Part shown: piece by piece, positions 1 through 9,196 of the stretch
Layout: every line of letters begins with the position of its first letter
How positions within the stretch are numbered: position 1 is the first letter of the stretch
From: Pseudomonadota bacterium
GTDB taxonomy: Bacteria; Pseudomonadota; Alphaproteobacteria; Caulobacterales; Caulobacteraceae
Direction: 5' to 3'
DNA: 32,592 nucleotides
NCBI GenBank assembly: GCA_963205005.1
Contig: CAUJHW010000072.1
Coordinates: forward strand, 1-32,592
The notes under the pieces: model-generated
What the model saw: only the letters and a program-made list of their open reading frames with translations
Databases searched by the model: none
What the model was told of the DNA's origin: nothing
Made by a program: the position numbers and the translations under genes

Positions 1-443
1 AGCTCATAAGGTTCGATATCGGCGATGGGCCGGGACCCGATGGCCGGCTCCAGCAGCGCCAGCAGCCATTTCGCCTTGGCGGTGGTGATGCCTTTCAGGC
101 CTTCTCTCTCGCGCTTGTCGATGTATTCGTCCGCCACCGCCTTGAATGTATTCGCCGCCCCGACGAGTGCCGCCGCCGCAGCGCGCTTCTTCTCGAAACC
201 CGGATTGAGGCCCTTGGCGATCAGTTCCCGCGCCTCATCGCGGCGCTTGCGGGCGTCGCGCAGGCCAATGGCCGGAAACACCCCGACCGTGAGCTGCTGT
301 TCCTTCCCTAGGTGCCGGTACTTTAGTCGCCACAGCTTCCCGCCCGACGGCTTCACGATCAGGAACAGACCGCCCTCGTCGTAGAGCTTGAATTGCTTCG
401 CGGCGGGCTTCGCGGCGCGGATCGCGGCGTCTGACAGAGCCAT
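1..443 (-). CDS. Tyrosine-type integrase, P4 family, N-terminal part (cut by window edge)
   Basis: Site-specific recombinase that would insert and excise an integrative element at the neighbouring tRNA. The frame is open from the ATG at 443 to the window edge, giving about 147 residues. It begins MALSDAAIRAAKPAAK and continues with YDEGGLFLIV, LWRLKYR and LTVGVFPAIGLRDARKRRDEAR, the pattern of the DUF4102 arm-DNA-binding domain of P4-like integrases. The start of the core-binding domain follows (FKAVADEYIDKR). The catalytic domain lies outside the window, so integrity cannot be judged. No Shine-Dalgarno is visible; the bases before the ATG form one arm of an inverted repeat. The gene points away from the tRNA, so the element's body extends leftwards. 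The family call is firm; activity is unknown. Confidence 0.9.
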   Translation of the reverse strand, partial: MALSDAAIRAAKPAAKQFKLYDEGGLFLIVKPSGGKLWRLKYRHLGKEQQLTVGVFPAIGLRDARKRRDEARELIAKGLNPGFEKKRAAAAALVGAANTFKAVADEYIDKREREGLKGITTAKAKWLLALLEPAIGSRPIADIEPYE

Positions 444-497
444 TTGGGGGTCACTCCGGCGGGCCATCTAGAAGCGACCCCCAATAGTGACCCCCAA
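444..497 (-). repeat. Inverted and direct repeats in the integrase leader
   Basis: A perfect 12-bp inverted repeat, TTGGGGGTCACT at 444-455 and AGTGACCCCCAA at 486-497, with a second imperfect copy, GACCCCCAA, at 476-484. The repeats touch the integrase start codon. In the mRNA they could form alternative hairpins that hide the ribosome site. They could equally be arm-type integrase binding sites. The repeat is seen; its role is inferred. Confidence 0.6.
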
Positions 498-613
498 CGC
501 CGCGCGATCATCCGCGCACGTCGGCGTTCACCAGCGGCCCGCCACAGGACTTATATAGCTGTTTTTCAGAGATTTTTCCACCCGCTCGCGCACGTATCCG
601 CACACGATAACGC

Positions 614-694
614 TGCCCCAGGCCGGACTCGAACCAGCACGCCTCTCGGCAATAGATTTTGAGTCTACCGCGTCTACCATTTCGCCACTGGGGC
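614..694 (-). tRNA. tRNA-Leu (anticodon CAA)
   Basis: Read on the minus strand, the acceptor stem GCCCCAG pairs with CTGGGGC, followed by discriminator A (614). The anticodon arm is GTAGA-CTCAAAA-TCTAT, giving anticodon CAA, with a class II variable arm and the T arm GCTGGTTCGAGTCCGGC. The CCA end is not encoded. The 3' end faces the integrase, so the 3' part of this gene is the likely attachment site of the element to the left. Confidence 0.93.
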
Positions 695-767
695 AGCGGC
701 GCGGAACATAGGCGCCGCGGGGGCTGCGTCAACGCGAGCCTTGCGTCGGCGCAGGGGAGGTCGTACC

Positions 768-782
768 TGATAATCGTTCGCA
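768..782 (+). promoter_or_regulatory. Candidate Fur box before feoAB
   Basis: TGATAATCGTTCGCA matches 11 of 14 defined positions of the 7-1-7 Fur consensus (tGAtAATnATTaTCA) and lies 26 bases before the feoA start at 809. Fur repression of ferrous iron uptake by iron is well established in proteobacteria. The match is seen; binding is inferred. Confidence 0.6.
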
Positions 783-808
783 ACAGTCGCGAACGCCGGA
801 AGCGTTCC

Positions 809-1125
809 ATGCACGACATGCTGGCCGAGCCCGCGGGGGCCGCCGCCGCCCAGGCGGACGGGTCGGTGCGCCTTTCCGCCGCCCGGCCGGGCGACCGGGG
901 CGTGATCGTGTCGGTGGGTGCGGACACCCATCCGGACGCCCACGGCGTGGACAGCGACGAACTGCTCCGCAGGCTGCTGGAATTCGGCTTCGTGGAGGGC
1001 GCCCTGATCGAGGTGCTGCACGAGGGCGCGATCCGCCACGACCCCATCGCGGTCAAGCTGGACGACATGCGCGTGGCGCTGCGCCGCCGCGACGCCGAGG
1101 ACGTCTGGGTGCGGCTGGAATCCCG

Positions 1126-1129
<4 letters not shown>
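809..1129 (+). CDS. feoA: Ferrous iron transport protein A
   Basis: Small cytoplasmic SH3-like partner of FeoB. The 106-residue product carries the FeoA pattern: a hydrophobic strand GDRGVIVSV, then LLRRLLEFGFVEGALIEVLH, then DPIAVKLDDMRVALRRRDAEDVWV. I chose the ATG at 809. The frame stays open upstream to 659, but that stretch runs through the tRNA gene and the Fur box, so it is not coding. The Shine-Dalgarno is weak (GGAAG). The last codons overlap the feoB start by 4 bp (ATGA), indicating translational coupling. Transcription is probably iron-repressed through the upstream Fur-like box. Confidence 0.9.
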
Positions 1130-3000
<1,871 letters not shown>

Positions 3001-3034
3001 CGGGCTGAAACCCCAGGGTGCGTTAACCCTTCTT

Positions 3035-3068
3035 TTCCCGTGCTCCTTAACCCGCCGATAAACGGGAA
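3035..3068. repeat. Inverted repeat between feoB and the next gene
   Basis: TTCCCGT at 3035-3041 and ACGGGAA at 3062-3068, a perfect 7-bp inverted repeat with a 20-base spacer. It sits just before the small gene at 3089 and may be an operator or part of a weak terminator. No U-tract follows the right arm, so a classical intrinsic terminator is not supported. Confidence 0.35.
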
Positions 3069-3088
3069 GGGCGCAGGCTGTTCCCGTC

Positions 3089-3415
3089 ATGCAGAAGCAG
3101 AACGAAACCGCCCACAACGTTCCCACCGGCAAAAAGCCGATCCGGGTCAAACCGGTCCTGTGCAGGCGCGTCCGTGAGGCCCTCCTATCGCTCGGCGGCG
3201 AAGCGCACCGATCGATGGTGATCGAGCAGGTGGCCCGTAACCTGGGTCACGATGTCCGGCAGATCCCGGAAGAGCTGCAGCAGGAAGTCATCGTCTCGTT
3301 CGAGGCGACCTGGCGCGACGAGCGCAAGCGGGCGGCCTTCGGTTTCCACCTCCCGTTCGGCGAGGGGTCGCACCGCTGGGGCGTCGTCCAGCCGGACAGC
3401 GCGCTCTACGCCTGA
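3089..3415 (+). CDS. Conserved-looking hypothetical protein, 108 aa
   Basis: I do not recognise this gene. It encodes a soluble, basic 108-residue product with no signal peptide or membrane segment. The middle (VREALLSLGGEAHRSMVIEQ, then VARNLGHDV) looks like a small helical, possibly winged-helix fold. The C-terminus (GFHLPFGEGSHRWGVV) is beta-like and rich in aromatic residues. The reading frame has strong high-GC third positions, while the minus-strand ORF beneath it does not look like protein. It stands alone, 88 bases after feoB, with an inverted repeat in front and a convergent marR behind. A regulatory role is possible but unproven. Confidence 0.75.
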   Translation: MQKQNETAHNVPTGKKPIRVKPVLCRRVREALLSLGGEAHRSMVIEQVARNLGHDVRQIPEELQQEVIVSFEATWRDERKRAAFGFHLPFGEGSHRWGVVQPDSALYA

Positions 3416-3422
3416 AGAGGCG

Positions 3423-3926
3423 CTAGCCCAGGCCGGCCGGCGGCGCGCTCTCGCCTGAGAGCTGACCCGCGGCCGCCTGCAACCGGCCCAGCAACCGCTT
3501 GAGCAGCACCACGTCCTCGGGTGACAGCCCGGCGATGAGCGCGGCCTCGTAGGCCAGAGCCAGGGGCGCGATCTCGGCGTGCAGGCTGCGACCGGCCGGC
3601 GTCAGCGCCAGCACATGGCTGCGCCCGTCAGATTTGTTCTCCGACCGCCCGACCAGCCGGCGCCTGACCAGTCCCTGGGCCGCCCGGCTCACCGTCACCT
3701 TGTCCATTACCGTGCGGGTGACGATCTGGACCTGGGTCAGGCCGCCGTCCTCGGCCAGCACGCAGATCAGTCGCCACTGCGGGATCGACAGCGCGAACCG
3801 GTCCTCGTAGGCGCGCGCGATCAGCCCCGAGACAGCGTTGGACGCCACCGACAGCCGGTAGGGCAGGTATCCATCGAGCTGCAGCGACTGTTCGACGCCC
3901 CGGTCCTCGCTGCGATCGGCGCTCAT
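3423..3926 (-). CDS. MarR-family transcriptional regulator
   Basis: DNA-binding winged-helix dimer of 167 residues. The pattern is typical: a dimerisation helix (LPYRLSVASNAVSGLIARAYEDRF), IPQWRLICVLAEDGGLTQVQI, a recognition helix near KVTVSRAAQGLVRRRLV, and a wing with SENKSDGRSHVLALTPAGR. It is the last gene of the homogentisate operon, and its ATG overlaps the end of the FAH-family gene by 4 bp. Position suggests that it controls this operon, perhaps through repeats before hpd at 8474-8587, with an aromatic acid as ligand. The target and ligand are inference. Confidence 0.9.
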   Translation of the reverse strand: MSADRSEDRGVEQSLQLDGYLPYRLSVASNAVSGLIARAYEDRFALSIPQWRLICVLAEDGGLTQVQIVTRTVMDKVTVSRAAQGLVRRRLVGRSENKSDGRSHVLALTPAGRSLHAEIAPLALAYEAALIAGLSPEDVVLLKRLLGRLQAAAGQLSGESAPPAGLG

Positions 3927-4927
3927 ACGGCGGCGACCTCCTGTTCGATGGCGCCGAAGATCGAATGCCGCCGGGCGTCGACCATGGCGATGCGCACCGT
4001 GTCGCCAGCCTTCAGGAAGGGTGTCTTTGGCGCGCCGCTGAGCAGGGTCTCGACCGTCCGCACCTCAGCGAGGCAGGAATAGCCGACGCCGCCGTCGGCG
4101 ATCGGCTTGCCGGGTCCGCCGTCCGCCCCGCGGTTGGACACCGTGCCGGAGCCGATGATCGTCCCGGCGGCGAGCGCGCGGGTGCGGGCGGCGTGGGCGA
4201 CCAGGGTCCCGAAGTCGAAGGTCATGTCGACGCCGGCGTCGGCCTCGCCCAGAGGCGCGCCGTTCAGCTCCACCTCCAGCTTGCCATGCAGCCTTCCGTC
4301 CTTCCAGCCGGCCAGCGCGTCAGGGGTCACCGCCACCGGCGAGAACGCCGAAGCCGGCTTGGACTGGAAGAAGCCGAAGCCCTTGGCCATTTCGCCGGGG
4401 ATCAGGTTGCGCAGCGACACGTCGTTGCACAGCATCACCAGGCGGATGGCGGCCAGCGCCTGTTCGCGGGTGGCGCCCAGGGGCACGTCGCCGGTGACCA
4501 CCGCGATCTCGCCCTCCATGTCGCAGCCCCAGGCCTCGTCGGCCAGCGGGATCGGGTCGCGCGGGCCAAGGAAGCTGTCCGAGCCGCCCTGGTACATCAG
4601 GGGATCGGTCCAGAAGCTGTCGGGCATGTCGGCGGCGCGGGCCTGACGGACCAGGGCCACGTGGTTCACATAGGCCGAGCCGTCCGCCCACTGATAGGCG
4701 CGCGGCAGCGGACTGGCGGCCTCATGCTCGTGGAAGCGGGCCTTGGGCACCGATCCGTGCTCGAGACTTTCGGCCAGGCCCCGCAGTTCCGGCTCGCAGA
4801 CATCCCAGTCGTCCAGCGCGTCCTGCAGGGTGAAGGCGATGCGATCGGCCGGCGAGTACCAGGCGAGGTCGTTGGACACGACCACCAGGCGGCCGTCCCG
4901 GCCCCCCTTCAACGACGCCAGCTTCAT
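3923..4927 (-). CDS. Fumarylacetoacetate hydrolase family protein (probable fumarylacetoacetase)
   Basis: Probably the last step of tyrosine breakdown, splitting fumarylacetoacetate to fumarate and acetoacetate. The 334-residue product is close to the 330-residue bacterial form, not the 420-residue animal type. Likely metal ligands are E138 and E140 (DMEGEIAVVTGDVP) and D169 (CNDVSLRNL). The family's GFGFFQSKPASAF stretch and the late GTIIGSGTVSN are present. It sits between a small ORF and marR with 4-bp overlaps on both sides, downstream of homogentisate dioxygenase, which supports the specific function. Related FAH-fold enzymes act on other acylpyruvates, so the exact substrate stays open. 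Confidence 0.9.
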   Translation of the reverse strand: MKLASLKGGRDGRLVVVSNDLAWYSPADRIAFTLQDALDDWDVCEPELRGLAESLEHGSVPKARFHEHEAASPLPRAYQWADGSAYVNHVALVRQARAADMPDSFWTDPLMYQGGSDSFLGPRDPIPLADEAWGCDMEGEIAVVTGDVPLGATREQALAAIRLVMLCNDVSLRNLIPGEMAKGFGFFQSKPASAFSPVAVTPDALAGWKDGRLHGKLEVELNGAPLGEADAGVDMTFDFGTLVAHAARTRALAAGTIIGSGTVSNRGADGGPGKPIADGGVGYSCLAEVRTVETLLSGAPKTPFLKAGDTVRIAMVDARRHSIFGAIEQEVAAV

Positions 4928-5205
4928 CCGTCACTCCCTCGATTTTCTTTTGCGATGACCCGCGTCACCCGGACTCCGGATTCGTAGGCCTCAGCCTCAT
5001 AGACGGTCACTTCGACGCGAATGTCACCGCCGGTTTCGCTGTCCCACAGATAGGTGCGCTCGAAACAGGCCGTCCGGCCCAGCGGCGTGTAGCCTTCGAA
5101 GGTGTCTCCCCAGGGGGTGATCCTCGACACCTCGCGCCACCCCAGCGTCATCGCCCGGTCCAGCTCATCCTCGGCGGCTTCCCGCAGATCGTCCCGGAGA
5201 CTCAT
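4924..5205 (-). CDS. Small hypothetical protein in the homogentisate operon
   Basis: A 93-residue acidic product that I cannot assign. It begins with a charged helix (MSLRDDLREAAEDELDRAM), followed by a beta-rich part (FEGYTPLGRTACFERTYLW, then IRVEVTVYEAEAYESGVRV). There is no signal peptide, membrane segment or clear metal site. Both ends overlap neighbours by 4 bp (homogentisate dioxygenase before it, FAH-family gene after it), so it is almost surely translated as part of the operon. It may be an accessory or stability factor for one of the enzymes; this is a guess from position only. Confidence 0.8.
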   Translation of the reverse strand: MSLRDDLREAAEDELDRAMTLGWREVSRITPWGDTFEGYTPLGRTACFERTYLWDSETGGDIRVEVTVYEAEAYESGVRVTRVIAKENRGSDG

Positions 5206-6338
5206 TCGCCCTTCCAGCTGTCGATGTAGGCCGGATTCTCAACGGCCCCGGCCGCCTCGCCGACGTCCAGGGGGTCGCGAGTATCGATCATCACCGCATA
5301 CTCGTCGGTCGCCGGCTTCGGCTGCACAAGCATGTTCTTCAGCGCCCTGGGGTGAGGTCCGTGGGTGAAGCCGCTGGGATGGAAGGTCATCATCCCCGCC
5401 TCGATGTGGTCGCGGCTGAAGAAGTCGCCGGCGTGATAGAACAGCACCTCGTCAAAATCGTCGTTGTTGTGGAAGAACGGCACCTTCAGCGCGCCAGGGT
5501 CGGTCTCGAACGGGCGCGGGGCGAAGGTGCAGACCACAAACCGGTCCGACACGAAGGTGGCGTGGACGCTGGGCGGCAGGTGGTAGCGGTGGCTGTTCAC
5601 CGGCCGGATGTCGCGCACGTTCAGCCGCACCGGCGCGAGGTCGCCATGCCAGCCGACCGCGTCCAGCGGATTATAGCCGAAGGTGACGGTGGAGACAGCG
5701 CCGCGCTTCTTGATCTCGACCCGTACCTCGCCCGGCTCGTCCTGGTGGGACCTGAAGGCCGCGTCCATCTCCGGGGTGTCGAGCATCGCCGGGTCGAACT
5801 GGGCGTGGGGTCCCAGGAGGCCACGGTCGGGCAGGCGGAAGTGGGTGTTGGTGGCCTCGATCATCAGCACCTGGGTCGCGAGCGTGGGCCGCAGCCGCCA
5901 CATTGTCCCGCGCGGCAGGTAGAGGTAGTCGCCGGCGCGGTAGCCGATCCGACCGTAGTCGCAGAACAGGTCACCCTCGCCCGCGTGGACGAACAGGAGC
6001 TGGTCCCCGTCGGCGTTGCGCGCCAGGGCCGGCATGGCCTGCTCAAGCTTCCAGAACCGGACCTCGACGGCGGCGTTGCGCAGCACCGTCGCCGCGGCCC
6101 ACGGCGAGGGCTCGCCGGTGTCCAGGCGGGCGAGATCGAAGGCCCGGGGCCGCAGAGGCCCCTCGAAGGTGGTCCAGCCGGTCGGCGGGCGGCGGTGATG
6201 CAGGAAGGCGGCAGGGCCGAAGAAGCCCTCCTTGGAAATCTCCCGCTCATAGGTGCCTTCCGGCAGGTCGGCGTGGGCCTGGCGCGAATGCAGCCCTTGC
6301 GCCGCCCGAACGGGGATCCAGTCGCCCTTGGCCATCAC
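5202..6338 (-). CDS. hmgA: Homogentisate 1,2-dioxygenase, short form
   Basis: Fe(II) ring-cleaving dioxygenase converting homogentisate to maleylacetoacetate. At 378 residues it is shorter than the roughly 430-residue classical enzyme. Two cupin halves are visible. Likely iron ligands are H290 and E297 (FHNNDDFDEVLFYH) and H326 (GFTHGPHP). Family-like stretches include GDQLLFVHAGEGDL, GDYLYLPRGTMWRL and FVVCTFAPRPFETD. The MMAK start overlaps the preceding peptidase gene by 4 bp. Neighbouring hpd and FAH-family genes make the pathway role convincing. The spacing of the H/E pair differs by one residue from the human enzyme, in line with a divergent subfamily. The symbol is by function. Confidence 0.88.
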   Translation of the reverse strand: MMAKGDWIPVRAAQGLHSRQAHADLPEGTYEREISKEGFFGPAAFLHHRRPPTGWTTFEGPLRPRAFDLARLDTGEPSPWAAATVLRNAAVEVRFWKLEQAMPALARNADGDQLLFVHAGEGDLFCDYGRIGYRAGDYLYLPRGTMWRLRPTLATQVLMIEATNTHFRLPDRGLLGPHAQFDPAMLDTPEMDAAFRSHQDEPGEVRVEIKKRGAVSTVTFGYNPLDAVGWHGDLAPVRLNVRDIRPVNSHRYHLPPSVHATFVSDRFVVCTFAPRPFETDPGALKVPFFHNNDDFDEVLFYHAGDFFSRDHIEAGMMTFHPSGFTHGPHPRALKNMLVQPKPATDEYAVMIDTRDPLDVGEAAGAVENPAYIDSWKGE

Positions 6339-7336
6339 GGTTCATCCTTGTAGACGCCGACCTCCAGGGGCCGCCCGTCGGCAATGCGGGCGCGGTACAT
6401 GCCCGTGGTGTTGAAGCTCCAGGCCAGCCGGCCGTCCGGCCCGACCGCGATCACGCCGCCCTCCCCGCCCAGCGCGGTCAGGTCGCGCTGAACCACCTGA
6501 TCGACGGCGTCCTGCAGGCTCAGCCCGCGATGCCGGACCAGGGCGCAGATCTCGTGCGCGACGCCCAGCCGGATGAAGTATTCCCCGGCGCCGGTGCAGG
6601 AGACCGCGCCGGCCTGGTTCGAGGCATAGGTCCCGGCGCCGATGATCGGGCTGTCGCCCACACGGCCCCACCGCTTGGCGAGCGCGCCGCCGGTGGAGGT
6701 GCCGGCCGCCACATTGCCGTGGATGTCACGGGCCACGACCCCGACGGTCCCGTGCTTGCCTTCCTCGTGGACCAGAGCGGCGCGCGCTGAAGGCGCTTCG
6801 GGCGCGCTCGCCGGCCTTGGCGGGATCGGCAGGCCCAGCCGCGCCAGCCCCTTCTCCAGCGACCGCCAGCGGCGCTCGGTGAAGAAATAGCCGGGATCCA
6901 CCTGTTCCAGGCCCAGGCTGCGGGCGAAGGCGTCAGCGCCCTCCCCGCCCAGCATCACGTGCGATGACCCTTCGATCACCGCACGCGCGGCCGAGATCGG
7001 GTGTCGCGTCGTCGTCACGCCCGCGACCGCGCCAGCGGCCAGGGTCGCCCCGTCCATGATCGAGGCGTCCAGCTCGTTGCGGCCCTCGGCCGTGAAGGCC
7101 GCACCCCGTCCGGCGTTGAACAGGGGGTCATCCTCCAGCAGGTGGATCGAGGCCTCCACCGCATCCATCGCCGATCCGCCCGACCTCAGGACCGCGGCGC
7201 CCGCCTCGGCCGCCGCGGCCATGGCGGTGCGATAGGCGGCCTCCTGCTCGGGCGTCAGGTCGCCGCGGACAATTGCGCCGGCGCCGCCGTGCGCGGCCAG
7301 CGCCCAGGTCGGATGATCTTCGGATGTGTGTGTCAT
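6335..7336 (-). CDS. Isoaspartyl peptidase / plant-type L-asparaginase (Ntn hydrolase)
   Basis: Self-cleaving N-terminal nucleophile hydrolase of 333 residues that acts on isoaspartyl peptides or asparagine. Seen motifs are AAHGGAG (15-21), PLFNAGRGAAFT (71-82), the autocleavage site ahead of T197 (GKHGTVGVVARD), the substrate loop GNVAAGTSTGG, and the C-terminal GGVIAVGPDG. T197 would become the new N-terminal nucleophile. It lies between hpd and homogentisate dioxygenase, overlapping the latter by 4 bp. This placement is unusual because the enzyme has no step in tyrosine breakdown. It may have been recruited for co-expression under amino-acid catabolism. Confidence 0.92.
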   Translation of the reverse strand: MTHTSEDHPTWALAAHGGAGAIVRGDLTPEQEAAYRTAMAAAAEAGAAVLRSGGSAMDAVEASIHLLEDDPLFNAGRGAAFTAEGRNELDASIMDGATLAAGAVAGVTTTRHPISAARAVIEGSSHVMLGGEGADAFARSLGLEQVDPGYFFTERRWRSLEKGLARLGLPIPPRPASAPEAPSARAALVHEEGKHGTVGVVARDIHGNVAAGTSTGGALAKRWGRVGDSPIIGAGTYASNQAGAVSCTGAGEYFIRLGVAHEICALVRHRGLSLQDAVDQVVQRDLTALGGEGGVIAVGPDGRLAWSFNTTGMYRARIADGRPLEVGVYKDEP

Positions 7337-7375
7337 GCCTGTCGACAGTACTGCCAGTTCGCGGCGGGCCGCACC

Positions 7376-8473
7376 TCAGTCGTTGGCCGGCAGCACGCCC
7401 CGGCGGATCTGGTCCAGCTCGATGGACTCGAACAGCGCCTTGAAGTTCCCCTCCCCAAAGCCCTCGTTGCCCTTGCGCTGGATCAGCTCGAAGAAGATCG
7501 GGCCGATCATGTTCTCGGTGAAGATCTGCAGCAGCAGGCCCTGGCCCTCGGTGGGGGCGCCATCGATCAGGATCCTGTCGGCCTGCAGGCGCTGGACGTC
7601 CTCGCCATGGCCGGGGACGCGGGCGTCGATCCCCTCGAAATAGGCGTCGATGGTGTCCTGGAAGCGGACGCCGTCATCCCGCATGGTCTCGACCGACCGG
7701 TAGATGTCGTCGGTTCCGAGCGCCACGTGCTGAATGCCCTCGCCCTTGTAGTCCTTTAGGAACTCCTCGATCTGGGAGTGCTCGTCCTGGCTCTCGTTCA
7801 GCGGGATTCGGATCTTGCCGCAGGGGCTGGTCATCGCCTTGGAGACGAGCGCGGTCTGCTTGCCCTCGATATCGAAGTAGCGGATCTCGCGGAAATTGAA
7901 GATGCGCTCGTAGAACCCGGCCCAGCGGCCCATCTGGCCCCGGTGGACGTTGTGGGTCAGGTGATCGAGATAGGTCAGGCCACGGCTGTTGGCGGCCAGG
8001 GCCTCCGCCGCGCCCGGGATCGGAACGAAGTCGACGTCGTAGATCTCCTGCGCGCCATAGCGGTCCACCAGATAGAGGTTCGAGCCGCCGATTCCCTCGA
8101 TGGCCGGGATGTTCAATTCCATGGGTCCGACCGGACCCGTGACGGCGGTCGCACCGCGTTCGACAGCCAGCTTCAGCGCCTTCGCGGCATCCTTCACGCG
8201 GAAGGCCATGGCGTTCGCCGAGGGCCCGTGGACCTCACGGAAGGCCGCGGCCTGGCCGGACGGCTCCATGTTGAGGATGAAGTTGATGTCCCCCTGGCGG
8301 AAGCGCAGCACGTTCTTGGACCGGTGCCGGGAGACCGCCGTGAATCCCATTTTCTCGAACAGGCCGTTCAGCCGCTCGGGCTCCGGCGAGGTGAACTCGA
8401 CGAACTCGAAGCCGTCAGTGCCGAGAGGGTTCTCGAACAGGTCGCGGGTGGCGGCGGGGGACTCGGCGTTCAT
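7376..8473 (-). CDS. hpd: 4-hydroxyphenylpyruvate dioxygenase
   Basis: Fe(II) enzyme making homogentisate from 4-hydroxyphenylpyruvate in tyrosine degradation. It has 365 residues, normal for the family. Iron ligands are H171 (YLDHLTHNVHRGQM), H249 (GIQHVALGTDD) and E329 (IGPIFFELIQRKGNEGFG). The C-terminal gate helix FGEGNFKALFESIELDQ is intact. I chose the ATG at 8473, with AGGAGAA seven bases upstream, over the longer frame starting at 8536, which would consume the promoter. It is the first gene of the minus-strand operon, separated from the peptidase by 39 bases, and is divergent from the YqaA-like gene. Confidence 0.97.
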   Translation of the reverse strand: MNAESPAATRDLFENPLGTDGFEFVEFTSPEPERLNGLFEKMGFTAVSRHRSKNVLRFRQGDINFILNMEPSGQAAAFREVHGPSANAMAFRVKDAAKALKLAVERGATAVTGPVGPMELNIPAIEGIGGSNLYLVDRYGAQEIYDVDFVPIPGAAEALAANSRGLTYLDHLTHNVHRGQMGRWAGFYERIFNFREIRYFDIEGKQTALVSKAMTSPCGKIRIPLNESQDEHSQIEEFLKDYKGEGIQHVALGTDDIYRSVETMRDDGVRFQDTIDAYFEGIDARVPGHGEDVQRLQADRILIDGAPTEGQGLLLQIFTENMIGPIFFELIQRKGNEGFGEGNFKALFESIELDQIRRGVLPAND

Positions 8474-8587
8474 GGGCTTCTCCTGTCGTCGCCAATTAGT
8501 ATCACTTGCAACTAGATTGCGGAAGCGCGGAGACAATCGCGGCGACGCCTGCTAGCTGAAACGCCTGACGTCCCGCCTGGATCACGC
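8474..8587. promoter_or_regulatory. Divergent promoter region between hpd and the yqaA-like gene
   Basis: A 114-base interval that must hold the promoter of the homogentisate operon. Two short inverted repeats stand out: TAGT at 8497-8500 with ACTA at 8511-8514, and GCAA at 8508-8511 with TTGC at 8517-8520 (5-base spacer). Either could be the site for the MarR regulator encoded at the end of the operon. The repeats are seen; the link is inferred. Confidence 0.4.
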
Positions 8588-9166
8588 ATGTTCAAGAAGC
8601 TCTACGACTGGGTCATGGCCCTGGCCCGTTCGCGCAATGCGCCCGCTGCCCTGGCCATCGTCTCGTTCGCCGAAAGCTCGTTCTTCCCGATCCCGCCGGA
8701 CGTGATGCTGGCGCCGATGGTGGCGGCCCGGCCGAACAAAGCCTTCGTCTATGCCGGCATCTGCACCGCCGCCTCGGTGCTTGGCGGCCTGCTGGGCTAT
8801 GCGATCGGCGTCTTCCTGGAACCGGTGGGCCAGGCGATCCTGAACGTCTTCGGACACGCGGACGGCCGGGCGCAGTTCCAGCACTGGTTCGACCAGTGGG
8901 GCCTGTGGGTGATCCTGATCAAGGGCGCGACGCCCATCCCCTACAAGCTGGTGACGATCACCGCCGGCTTCGCGCGCTTTGACCTGTTCACCTTCATCTG
9001 GGCTTCGGTTCTGACCCGGGGGTTCCGCTTCTTCGCGGTGGCCACAGTGCTGAAATTCTATGGACCGCAGCTGCTGGAAGAGTTCGAGAAGCGGATCAAT
9101 TTCTACGCGGTGCTGCTGCTGGTGTTGCTGATTGGCGGCTTCGCGGCGCTCAAGTTTTTTGGCTGA
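8588..9166 (+). CDS. YqaA-like DedA-family (SNARE-associated) membrane protein
   Basis: Inner-membrane protein of 192 residues. It shows the family's re-entrant pattern: FAESSFFPIPPDVMLAPMV near residues 28-46, a glycine-rich membrane segment (ASVLGGLLGYAIGVFL), and the second conserved stretch KGATPIPYKLVTITAGFARF. A final hydrophobic helix runs from VLLLVLLIGGFAALKFF. DedA-type proteins act in membrane homeostasis and lipid-carrier transport; the exact cargo of this branch is not known. It is followed by dsbB after 30 bases, so the two and the COQ7 gene may form one transcript. It is divergent from hpd. Confidence 0.9.
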   Translation: MFKKLYDWVMALARSRNAPAALAIVSFAESSFFPIPPDVMLAPMVAARPNKAFVYAGICTAASVLGGLLGYAIGVFLEPVGQAILNVFGHADGRAQFQHWFDQWGLWVILIKGATPIPYKLVTITAGFARFDLFTFIWASVLTRGFRFFAVATVLKFYGPQLLEEFEKRINFYAVLLLVLLIGGFAALKFFG

Positions 9167-9196
9167 CGCCCGGATTTGAGCCATAAGGAGCGGCCG

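Noticed and set aside
3020..3055. TTAACCC words after feoB as CtrA sites
   Set aside because: The two TTAA words are about 20 bases apart, not the 7-base spacing of the CtrA box.
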